64,000 nucleotides of DNA from Polytrichum commune (Eukaryota; Streptophyta; Polytrichopsida; Polytrichales; Polytrichaceae), in contig OX485805.1 of assembly GCA_950295325.1 (NCBI GenBank), forward strand, positions 24,107,501 to 24,171,500, written 5' to 3'. This document shows, piece by piece, positions 22,897-33,093 of this stretch. The position numbers and the translations under genes were made by a program. The notes beneath the pieces were generated by a model, which did not search any database, was not told where the DNA came from, and saw only the letters and a list, made by a program, of their open reading frames with translations. Position 1 is the stretch's first letter. The number at the start of each line of letters is the position of its first letter.

Positions 22897-25800
22897 AAAG
22901 GACCCGCGGCATGTGGCTGGGAGGCGTGGCTCACCCCCGGCAAGACGCCGCCGCATAATCGAGGTATCATCGGAGGAGGAGGATGCGGCTGAGGACGTGC
23001 CGGAGCAATCCTGGAGGTAAGTGGGTCTTTCTCCTCCTTTCCTGACCTCTTCCTGGTGTTGATGCTAGCGTAGAACACAACCAGTCTTCATCGTCGCGAT
23101 GTCCGCGTCTGTTCGACCAGTTCAATTGAGCCGCGTCTAGGCCCATAGGGGCGTGGGCATAATCGATATTGCAGTCTGCGCAATTAGTAGACGTCACCTG
23201 TAGTTGTCTCTAGCAGGTCCTAAGAGCGCCCAGGACGCCAAGTTCTAACGTCCACCAGTCGGATGCCAGGAGAGGATAGGGCAGAAAAATGCACAATTTT
23301 GGATCAATGTAGCAACGCACTATGCTAGACACAAACACAAACAACGCCACGCTCCAGCTCCCTGGAGCTCCATGAATTTTTTCCTTTATACCTGCAACTT
23401 GGGGTTTTGACGACGGTTATGGGACCATGAGCTTTTGACCACCCTGATCTGCAGTCACTAAAAGACTGCAGATTTGTTTTGTGGGTTTTACAGCTGAAAT
23501 TTTAAGAATTTGGGGGCATGTTATATACCGTTGGAAAGGTATTGAAAATATCTTTCCAGCGGTATATAACATGCCCCCAAAGTCTTGAAATTGCAGCTGG
23601 AAAACCAAGAAAACAAATCTGCAGTCTTTAAGAACCCATTTCAAGATGGTTTAGGTAGGACGACTCAAACATTAGACCATGTTGTTGTGGTCCATATATT
23701 AATGGGTGACAATAGAAAGTCTCAAATTAACTCATATAGTGATATTAGTGTAATGTTTTATTTCGTGATTGATGAAAATCTAGTATGATTAGTGAATTAG
23801 TTAACGAGGGATTTTAGTATATTTCCGGGTGGAGAACCGAAAGGGATCGGGTAGGGAATCGGGCAACACATCGGGCAAGGCTAATGGAATCGGGCAAGGG
23901 GGTAATACCGGGCGGGGGCCGGCCTCGAAGAGGGGCATGTACCCGAGCTAGTGGGCTCCAACAATATGTCGGGTAAACCCACACTATGCCCGGGGTGCCA
24001 CCGGTGCAATTATGCCCGGGGCGGTGCCCGGTCTAGTGGGGATGCTCTTATGGCTTAGCTCCTATGGCGCACAACCCCCAATTAGTTGATGGAGCCGACA
24101 TTAGGGTTGATCCTTCACACAGGTCAATGTAATTGGCCGCTTTCGACCTCTCAGCAGTGAATTGGTTATCTCTTAAACTCAACCAGTTCATGTCTATGGG
24201 TAATCTTCCTGGACCCTAAACCTATCGAATGGATATACCCTCTTGGACAACCAGGTCATCTATGATGGGTACTCTTCCTGAATTCTCAACCCTCAATTGG
24301 CTATTTCTCAAACTCATCTAGCTCAATTGTAATGGTTCATCTTCCTGAACTCTAAACCTTCCATTACATCTTTCTCACACGTAACCAGTGCATCGTGACT
24401 CGTAATATTCCTGCACTCTGTGACGGCCATTATCCCCTACAATATCGGGTAATATTCCTGCACTCTAAACCTTCAATTGGTTATTTCTCGCACTATTTCA
24501 GTTTCGCGTGATGGGTAATCTTCCTGGGCTCTCAACATCTAGGTTGTTATTTCTTTCACTCAACCAATTCACGTGTGACGGGTAGTTTTTTTGTACTCTG
24601 AACCCTCAGATGGCCATTTCTCACACTCAACCAGCTTGAACATCGTGATTGGTAATCTTCCTGAACTCTGAAATTGCTCGTCCATGCTCTTGACTGCGTG
24701 TATGATTCATAGGGGCAGTAACTGGTTGCAATGTGGCTGCTCAAGCTCAGTGGGTAGTCGCATATGTGTGCACCTGGAGATTCCTTAATTGTGGAATGTG
24801 GTTGTTGTAGCCGAGGATACGCAACCAACTCGGGCACGGAATCAGACGGCGATCAGGAGAACAGTGATGGGATTGAAACATCACATCCACTACCAACACG
24901 TAAGGGAGGGGGGAGCACTGCCTTGAAGAAACGTGTGGAGCTGGATGCGCAAGGGCAGCCTTTTGGCGCCATGAAGGCTGTCCTGTGCGCCGACATCAAG
25001 AAGTATGCAAAGGACCTGGATCCCACGACGGGATGGGAAGGCCAGCCACGGCACGAGAGGAAGCGATTATTCAAACGCCTATACACAGGTAAGGTTTGCA
25101 CATCAATTTTTTGGCATGCATGTGTCGCGTTAATTTGCGATGTGAAACCCGAATCTGACATTTTAAGTACAACCAAACATCATTCTGGACATGAGCAACA
25201 AGGTGTATGTCTATGTAGGCAAGCATGACATTCTCGCTGACGTCAGGGTGGACATGTATTTAGCACAGAGTGTCATGCTGACAATCTGTGAGTGGATGCC
25301 GAACAGGACGTCCGTGCGTTTTTGTGGACATGTGTACTGAAACGCTCGACAATCGCTATCGACGTCCATAGGGACGTCGATGATATCAATTTTCTCTCTT
25401 GTGGTGACATACTGGTTTGTACCCTTTCTAACGTAGGTGTAGTGTGGGCACCCAGTGTTGGTCGCTTGTGAAGTGAATGTGATGGCATTGACGTGTGTGT
25501 CCGGCATGCAGACTGGGAGATGTGCGGGCATTGTGACAAAGTGTGCGAGAAGTGGATGCGGCCTATTATAACAAAGGTACTCATCAACACCCGGTGGAAG
25601 TTAAACCAGCTCATAGACAACAATGCGGGTAAACCAACCGATGTGGATGCAGAGCATTGGAAAACACTTGTAGGTATGCGCGCCACCGAGGTTGCGCATT
25701 TGAAGTCTCAGCACATGCGCTCAATTTCAAAAGGGAAAGGATCGACCACAGCTCAACTGAAAGCTATTGAAAGGGAGGTCGTCTCCCGTCTGGTAAGAGT

Positions 25801-27322
25801 GTCACTATGTCTATGTTGACATGGCTGACAATGTTGCAATTCTCTTTATAAATCTGTGATGGCCCTTATCCCCTACAATGTCAATGTCGACAACAGATGT
25901 CATCCAACACGTTTACTTAGACGTCCGATGAGCCGGCAATGTAACTCTAGTTGTTTGAATTGATGTTCGATGTTAATCATGGCACTTCCAAAGGCGTCAC
26001 GGGACCTGCACCTGTTGGAACGCATTGTTGTCGACGTCCCCTTTCATCCGTAATGATTTTAATGTGCCATGCAGGCGATGTTGAAGAACAGGGCACCGTA
26101 CGATGCGGAGGTTGACGCCGAGGTTGCCAAAGAGTACCAACGCATACAGGAGGAAAAGCGCCGAGCGCGTCCCGATCATGGCTCGGAAATGGAGTCCATG
26201 CGCACTCGAGTGACGGATTTGGAGGGCAGCGTCACACGCCTTGGAGAGAATGTGGCAGCCTCAAACAAGTGCATGGAGGACATTATGCGAATGATTCTTC
26301 AGAATCAGAGTCAGAAACATCCGACTAACATTGATAGCATGACGGAGCCTTCATCGTCTGCGAAGATGCTCGATATTTCGGCATTGACGTCAACGACGGA
26401 GGATCTGGTGATGGTGGCACAGAAACAAGCTCCCACCCCAGTTATCAGCGCGGTGGGCGATGCAGACATGCGTGTGGCATCCGCGATTCCTGTCCCGAGC
26501 GACGTCTCCGAGGATGCTGCGACTGATGCAATCACAGACGTAGAAGCAGTGCCTCCTAGCTCTGAAACCATTATCGCGTCTATAATTGAGGACATTCTCG
26601 AAGTGCCGAAAAAAACGACACAGACACCTGTAATTGATGACCCTGTAGAACCCACCAACGAGGAAGTGCCAGTGCAAGCTATGGAGGACGTCGAGGAAGG
26701 ACACCCTGAGATATCCGGCAATGCGGACGTGCCTGAAGAGATTGCATCTCTGGATCAGGTAACATCAAGTAACACCCACCCATATTAGACATACTGGAAA
26801 CCCTCTCATCGTCGTTTAAAAAATTATACCTTCATGTATTTGTCTGGCATGTTCTTCGTGGTATCATTGAGGATGTCAACATGTACATTAGGTTGGACGT
26901 TTGCCTTGACAGTTTGAATTATCGCAGAACAGAACGACCATAATTTGAAACCTCCGAGTACTAATGCGGAATGCTATTACAGGATGAGGTGCCCGTACCG
27001 GAGGAGTCAGGTGGCCGAACCCGCCGTGCGGGTAGAAGCGCACAAGCGAAATCCTCAATGGCCAAACTCGGTGCACCAAAAGCGGTTGGTTTGCCTAAAC
27101 CTCCCCAAAATCTTGCGAAGGTGAGGGAACTAGTGTTTGCATGCCTACATTGCTTGCATGATTGCAGGAGGAGTGTGGAGCACTCGAATATAGTCACGTC
27201 GTTCGTGTGAGTCCATTTCATGTTCGGATGACCACTAATGTAATTCATGCAGTTTTGTGAATGGTGGTGGAATGGGGCAGGTGGGGACTAGTACGAAGGC
27301 ACAGACACAAAAGAAGAAATGA
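22897..27322 (+). CDS. TNPA-like accessory protein of the CACTA element, multi-exon
   Basis: Proposed exons 22897-23016, 24811-25088, 25512-25792, 26075-26758, 26983-27120 and 27281-27322 (TGA) all join in phase, with GT donors (GTAAGT, GTAAGG, GTAAGA, GTAACA, GTGAGG) and T-rich or TGCAG/TTACAG acceptors. The product has an acidic Glu-rich segment after an Arg4 motif, a middle part with W-M-R-P-I-I-x-K-V-L-I-x-x-R-W-K and a later W-K-x-L-V, which recalls plant Ptta/En/Spm accessory proteins, then a long Ser/Thr/Glu-rich tail with a short coiled coil near the start of the 684-bp exon. TNPA proteins bind subterminal repeats and pair the ends. The first exon and start codon are not resolved. No lesion was found in the five downstream exons. 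Confidence 0.6.
23456..23632. repeat. Near-perfect long hairpin inside the CACTA
   Basis: Two arms of about 85 bases are inverted with a loop of only a few bases near 23546. Paired blocks: AAAGACTGCAGATTTGTTTT with its inverse near 23610-23632, and TTTGGGGGCATGTTATATAC with its inverse at about 23562-23581. The inner 30 bp pair almost perfectly. Size and shape suit a small MITE or a small-RNA precursor. It lies in the intron of the proposed TNPA-like gene, so it would be transcribed. Confidence 0.75.
24150..24670. repeat. Minisatellite, about 70-bp units, seven to eight copies
   Basis: Imperfect units of about 60-75 bp carry GGGTAATCTTCCTG(A/G)ACTCT, then AACC-TCAATTGGTTATTTCTC and CACTCAACCAGTTCA. 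The first clear TAATCTTCCTG is at about 24201, the last at about 24652. Units differ widely, so the array is old. It sits in the same intron as the hairpin at 23456-23632. Confidence 0.75.
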
Positions 27323-28357
27323 GTGGACGTTCTCAATAACGACGCGGCTCTCCATTCGAGTGCTCATGAATTATCCACTTAGTCGTGGAGGTGTAGACTT
27401 GCGACTATAGACATGGATGCCTCGATCATGGACAATGTTTAAGTTTTTGGGCAACTAGCGATTGATGTGTAAATGCAGCCTCTTGGTTGCAATATGTTGT
27501 ATCAATGAAAACGTTGCATTTACGGAATTGGAAAGCATTGGTGTACATTTGTTCCACGCGTTCTTTGTCTCTGTTCCGACTGTCTGGTGGAACAGTTGAC
27601 GTCGGTGTTTGTTCTCGTAGATGGCATAAGTGACGTGCATCTGACATTTGGTCCTGCTAATAGCCAAACAACTTCATGTCAGTAATGTGTTTGAGAATTT
27701 GAGGCAATCAGCCACGTCATGGCGGGCTAAGCTTGAAAACGGCATCATCACTCCCAAACAAGTTGTGGTTTTGGCCAGAGGACATCCCCATAATTTGTAA
27801 TGCCCCATTTGATGTCACACATAACATCCCACTGTCAAAAAGGATGTCCAAGAAAACTAAAAGTCACCCCGAAAACACCCAAAAAATACATGCATACGTC
27901 GAGGAAAATGTCTCATGTGACATTTTCGTGTCGCAGAGGACGTCGGTAACAGCACACATCGCCACATAATGCAATGTCCACGTCAGCAACAACGAATGCC
28001 ACGTCAGTTTTTAATCGCATTCCACGTCATCTCAAGAGGGTCCACGAGGCCATCCACGTCACCGAGGGGGCGGAAAAAAAAGCGTGCCGACGTGGCACTG
28101 CCCGCAAAAAACATGCTTGCGTGGCATGCCGGTGGCGTCCACGTGTCTTCACGTGGACACTATGGAACACCATGTTTTATGTGACGTCACATAAAAACGT
28201 GCTGAAATTCCCCATGTTTTCGCATGTCCACGACGCGTTTTTCTCCTGTTTGACATGATGGATTTTAGGTGACGTCCAAGAGAAGAACCTCCATGTCAAA
28301 GTGAACGCGCACTCCCGTTTTTTTTGACGTCACAAAAAACAGGATTTTCTTATAGTG
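27323..28357. repeat. CACTA right subterminal region
   Basis: From about 27700 the sequence is crowded with CACGTC, GACGTC, GTGACGTCAC, GATGTC and GGACAT motifs in both orientations, spaced 10-30 bp apart, ending in TGTGACGTC-type sequence and TCTTATAGTG. The ACGTCA core recurs more often here than at the left end. No protein gene is supportable. Confidence 0.7.
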
Positions 28358-28368
28358 AATATTGATGA

Positions 28369-28951
28369 CACCTCATTAGAAATTTGCAAAATACTAGGAA
28401 CCAAGAATGTTGTTTCTATATGGTTCCACAAGCAAGACGGTTTGAGACATAATGGAAGTGCCAACGTGGAATGCCTCAACCCCTATGTGTATAGGAAATT
28501 TGTAGGGAAAGAGGTAAAAATCGGAACTTACCATGTTGAAATTACCCCTCACCGCCGGAGTATTGAAGGCATAGACAAACCCTCCAAGGAATTACTATTC
28601 AAATTTGGATTTGAAGACACCAATACGTGTTTGGTAAACACTATTGAAGCCATTCAAAACCAAACTCAAGGGGAGGAAAGTGCTACAAAAGGGGATGTTT
28701 TTACAGTCATGAAAGAAGCTATTGAGGAAGGAAACAAGAAACTCAAACTTGAGCTTCATAAAGACATGAGAGAATTAAAAAATGATATTGTGAGAGAAGC
28801 ACACATATATGTGGACGAAATAAATGACAAAATGAAAAAACAAATGCTAGACATCCAAAATACTCTAACCCTAGCACTTACCGGGATGCAACAAATTACC
28901 GGCTCGGTAAATCCTAACCTCATGCTTAAAGACCAACCAAATGTGGAGTGA
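28369..28951 (+). pseudogene. LINE ORF1, 3' part: RRM-like segment and coiled coil
   Basis: This continues ORF1 after the CACTA. Residues just after the junction have an RRM-like order: short strand, helix with I-C-K-I-L-G, V-V-S-I-W-F, a basic loop, G-S-A-N-V-E-C, Y-R-K-F-V-G-K, V-x-I-x-x-Y-H-V-E-I. A heptad-rich helix of about 90 residues follows (K-L-K-L-E-L-H-K-D-M-R-E-L-K-N-D-I), then a stop TGA at 28949-28951. Known LINE ORF1 proteins combine RRM and coiled coil to coat RNA as oligomers; here the coiled coil follows the RRM-like part. The frame is intact. The next coding frame opens at the same point, so ORF2 may be reached by reinitiation or a frame change. Confidence 0.6.
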
Positions 28952-31620
28952 CCACAAACCGCCAAGCAAAAAAAAAGTATTTACTACAATACTACCCCAA
29001 ATACATAGAAATATATAGAAAAATACAAATACATACTAGAATAAACATACTATACCCTAGTTGCATACAAAGTACCCTACGGTGTCAAAAGACTTATACG
29101 AAATACAATCATACTTCACCTATACCCCAATACGGTAGGCCCCAACAAACCACCCACCCAATACATATACCAGAATACATATACATCCCGTACTACAACC
29201 TCCGTACAATATACAGTCTCTGTATAAAATACAGAATACATACAAGTTACAAAGTACCCCAGCTTCGTCCAAAATATAATTACCACCTAAGGCACTATCC
29301 CCACCCAACAAGCAACCTTCATACCGAGTACGGAAAGTATCCAAAACAATTACACTACCTTTATTCAAGACATAAAGACCATCCGATACACATACTATAC
29401 TCAAAATACATACCTCTCCCAAAACATAACCCACACCATAAACAAGAAACCCATCCTAACCTAACAACACACCAACAAAATAAATTACATCCTAAACATC
29501 ATTCACACCCAAAGTACAAACAATACTCAACAAACAAAATGGCCCTGGCCTACCGGCTTCGCCACAATACTAACCGCAAACTCCACCTCACTAATTGGAA
29601 ACCTACCCCAATAACAAACCAAATATCTAAACACTATGCAAACGCATACCCCTTAACCAAACAACAAGAAAACATAATACCCGCCCAACATCACACTACC
29701 CCTACAATTAACCGTGCACTCATTAAAATACCAAAAATCAAAACAACTAACCTACATAAATACTACCCTTCTACCTCAAGTACAACAAATGTAAATCAAA
29801 TATCTATAAACAAACCAAATTACACTAACCACCCACACAACAACAACCCAAAACATACTCTCCGAACAAAACACACCACACATCCAAACTATACTTCTCA
29901 TCCAAAACACAAAATACAACAGCCCCACTCACAATGTAGGCACCTCACAAGAAACGAACTTCATCCTACATCCAAACCGCATCTAAAATATAGGCTACAC
30001 CCAAAACAAAGGCCACACCCACAACTAAATCCCCCCATCACATCTAAACAATCAAGTAACATTACACACACCCCAAATTACGGAAAGTACCCAAAACACA
30101 TACCACACCCAATGAACTACCTTCATCCAAGACATGGATCCCACTCAAAACACATAAGCCACTCAACACACATATCTCATCCAAAACATAACCCACATCA
30201 TGAACAAGGAACCCACCCTAACCTAAAGGCATGCAAACAAAATAGACTACATCCTAAACATAAACCCCGACAGAAATCCGTACTCTACCCCCACTCACAA
30301 CCCGACCCCTACTCAAAATACAAACAACACCCAACAACAAAATGGCCTCGGCCTACCGGCCTCGCCACAAAACTAACCGAAAAAATCACCTCACCAACTG
30401 GAAACCGACCTTAATGACAAATCAAGTACCTAAATACTATGTGAACTCACACCCCCTACCTAAACAACAAGAAAACATAATACCCACCCTACACCACATC
30501 CCCTCTACAACAAAACTAACATTCATCAAAAATCAAAAACCAAGTAAGACACAACCAAAAACAACTAACCTATATAGATACTTCCCTATTATTTCAAGTA
30601 CATCAAATATAAAACTTATAAATGTACCAAATCACACTAACAACTACACAAAATACAACCCCCGAACACAACACACTACGCATCCAAATTTTACCGCTCA
30701 TCCAAAACAAAAAGTACAATGGCCTCTCTCACAATACAAGTACTCATCAAGAAATAGATTCCACCCTAAACTCAAATCACATCCAAAGCATAGTTTACAT
30801 CCTAACCACAATACACAACCAAAACCTAAACCTCCCCTCACATTTAAACAACCTAGTAACATCACACACACCCCACCCAACCCGATTACCATAATTAAAA
30901 CCAAAAACATGAAAAACCCAAAAACAAACAAAACACGCCCTTTACCCACTCAATTAGGAAATATAACATCCCCCCCACAACAAGATTCCCACCTAAAACA
31001 AAAAATACCCCGGTCCCACCCACAATACTATTCTCATCCAAGATATAGCCCTCACCTAAAGCATAATCTTCATCCAAGGGACAAGCTTCATCCAAATCAT
31101 AGAGTCCACCTAAAACATAAACTTCATCCAAAAACCAAAATATACCCAAAACACAAATACCAACAAGCGTATAGGTACCAACCAAAACAAGCAACCCAAT
31201 CTAACTCAAAATCTCACAAGCCTCACCCTACATACAACTTGTACCTAAAACCCACACCTTACCCCCACTCCAAATACCACCTCCACCCTAAATACAAACC
31301 CTACCAAAAATATAAACACCCATATTCAAAATACAATCCCTACCCAAATAACAAAATGGCCTCGGCCTACCGGCCTCGCCACATAAATAACACATACCAC
31401 TTCATAAAAAATTGGAAACCTAACTCAGTAACAAACCCACTACCTACAAACAATGCAACGTCACACTTCTCACCAGAACTAGTAGAAAAAACCACACCCG
31501 CTATGCCTAACCTCTTTACCACAACCAAATTCACATTTTTGAAATATCTAAAAATAAATATGAGAAAACCAAAAACACTTCAATTCTACGGATATTACTT
31601 CATTGACATACTAGATCTAC
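28952..31620 (+). pseudogene. LINE ORF2 N-terminal region: three His/Pro/Lys-rich tandem units
   Basis: The plus strand is very poor in G and reads as a low-complexity protein with recurring H-P-K-H, H-P-K-Y and T-H-P-N motifs. Three units begin with AACAAAATGGCCTCGGCCTA or a close match at about 29535, 30337 and 31353, encoding N-K-M-A-S-A-Y-R-P-R-H. Each unit has N-W-K-P after about 25 residues. Spacing is about 803 and 1016 bp. The frame is open from 28948 to 30414 and, after one shift, from 30342 to 31730. Frames this long in such a compositionally odd strand could arise by chance, but the unit structure and the 2A at the end of the third unit suggest real coding. Function unknown. Confidence 0.5.
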
Positions 31621-31631
31621 TAAAATGCGGG

Positions 31632-31655
31632 GACATCGAACTTAACCCAGGACCA
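31632..31655 (+). other. 2A-type ribosome-skipping motif (D-I-E-L-N-P-G-P)
   Basis: The frame encodes L-L-K-C-G-D-I-E-L-N-P-G-P, an exact match to the 2A consensus D-(V/I)-E-x-N-P-G-P with the usual hydrophobic, Leu-rich lead and a Gly before the Asp. Such motifs make the ribosome skip one peptide bond, releasing the upstream product at Gly (codon ending 31652) and restarting at Pro. Known in some animal and trypanosome LINEs near the start of ORF2, upstream of the APE domain, which is its place here. Only about 25 residues follow before a stop at 31728-31730, so the link to the APE frame also needs a shift in this copy. Confidence 0.8.
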
Positions 31656-31873
31656 ATGCATGATATTCTGCGAACACACCCTATTACACACAAAAAAGAG
31701 CTAACACGTATTTTATCCCAAATACTATAAAACTACACCCTAAATACCAACACCTAGCAAATACATTCGCCCCTATCCTAAAACACACACACCCACTACA
31801 CCCCTAAGCAATCACCACATACCCACATCTACACCATTATACCCAAACACAAAACCAGTCGCCACCAACCCAT

Positions 31874-33093
31874 ATGCTATACGCCCTAATTATTACCATC
31901 CACCCTGCAATAGACATATGCAATAACATGCTAGCCCAACCCCAAAATTACCACTTTAATAACATATGGACCAACACATTAATCATTAGACTAACTAACC
32001 TCACCAACCCCCCCGAGCGACACATACTGACACCGCACCCCTACACAACGTTCATAGGAAACAATCAACATATAATACTCCCTCAAAACTCAATACATGC
32101 AAAAATATACGAATTCATCCACAACCAAGTAACCACACCTACATCAACCACCCTCAAGAAAGAATTCCCTTTCCTCCCAAACCAGTTGATAACCGAAACA
32201 CTTAGATGTTTAGAAAACATCAGCGAATACTCACACCCATCCCCAATCCTAGCCGCTCCCACACCAATCACAAGAATAAACACCAACACCGAACATGAAA
32301 CGATCATAATAACTTGGAATGCGTCATCACTCAACACATCATTACCAAACCTACAAAGTTTAATAAACAACTCTCTAAACAACACAGCAATCGTACATAT
32401 CCAAGAAACCAAACTTACTGCAAACAAATCTACGAAATACATACAAAATTCATTCCCGGAATTCAAACTCATTTTCAGCAACACACACGCACTCACAAGG
32501 TGCATCCAACAAATGATGCCTTATACCCCCGGAAGAGGTGGCCTACTTACACTTATCCATCACAAATATACATTCCCGGGAAATGTCACCAAAATCCCCA
32601 CACCAGCAAACATCTCCCCATATCTCCAAATAATAAAAATAAATAACCACCCACTAATACCTTGGCTAATCATACACATGTATATGCCTACGCACTTAGA
32701 AGACATATGTCTTATCCCACACCTTAAGAACGAAATCACTAACGAAATTACTACACACCCCAATCACATATATACACTCTGCGGTGACTTTAACAAAGAT
32801 ATTACATTCAGGGGCAAACAAAATAACAACACTAACACCCCCCACAAGAAGAAGACTTCCAATGGAAAAACTTCACCACATCTCTCAACTTAGAATATAT
32901 TCAAACCAACACTAGTATCTCAAGACAAGGTGGCTACAATTACACATCAACAAGCCTAATAGATGGTTTCTACATTCACTCCCCAGACAACAGCAAATTC
33001 ACCTCCACTACAAACACAAACATGAATCTAAATTCTGATCACTATCCGGTTACATTACACATCCCACACAACACACTTATAGCCCCACCAACT
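31874..33093 (+). pseudogene. LINE ORF2: APE-type endonuclease domain
   Basis: The frame shows the ordered motifs of the exonuclease-endonuclease-phosphatase fold: I-I-I-T-W-N-A (32305-32325), I-Q-E-T-K (about 32399-32413), P-G-R-G-G (32530-32544), M-Y-M-P, C-G-D-F-N (about 32779-32793), and S-D-H-Y-P-V (about 33034-33051). This enzyme nicks target DNA to prime reverse transcription. The catalytic Asn, Glu, Asp-Asn and Asp-His positions look present. A one-base slip in the C run at about 32840-32845 separates the first part from the last, which is open into the reverse transcriptase. About 140 residues precede the domain and are unassigned. Confidence 0.85.

Larger units (their letters stand above)
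16060..28357. mobile_element. CACTA (En/Spm) DNA transposon inserted in LINE ORF1
   Basis: The ends are CACTATAAGAAA at 16060 and its reverse complement ending at 28357, close to the common plant CACTA terminus CACTACAAGAAAA. The subterminal regions are dense in GACGTC/GATGTC/GGACAT motifs. Inside are a tnp2-type transposase (minus) and a TNPA-like gene (plus). Length is 12.3 kb, within the range of autonomous En/Spm elements. The insertion cuts ORF1 of the LINE, so it is younger than the LINE. Flanks: AAT immediately on each side fits the usual 3-bp duplication, but AATATTGATGA (16047-16057 and 28358-28368) is also duplicated; see findings. Confidence 0.93.

Noticed and set aside
24150-24670. 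CRISPR-like array (also 56985-57610)
   Set aside because: Units are imperfect, variable in length, without constant repeats separating unique spacers, and the DNA is eukaryotic.
29120-29434. Long minus-strand frames across the G-poor LINE region (also 30698-31194, 32083-32505, 33414-33755)
   Set aside because: They are shadows of a C/A-rich coding strand, which gives few stops on the other strand, and they carry no motifs.
31560-31730. Integrated virus suggested by the 2A motif
   Set aside because: Neighbouring domains are those of a LINE, with no viral capsid, helicase or protease. 2A is known in LINEs.
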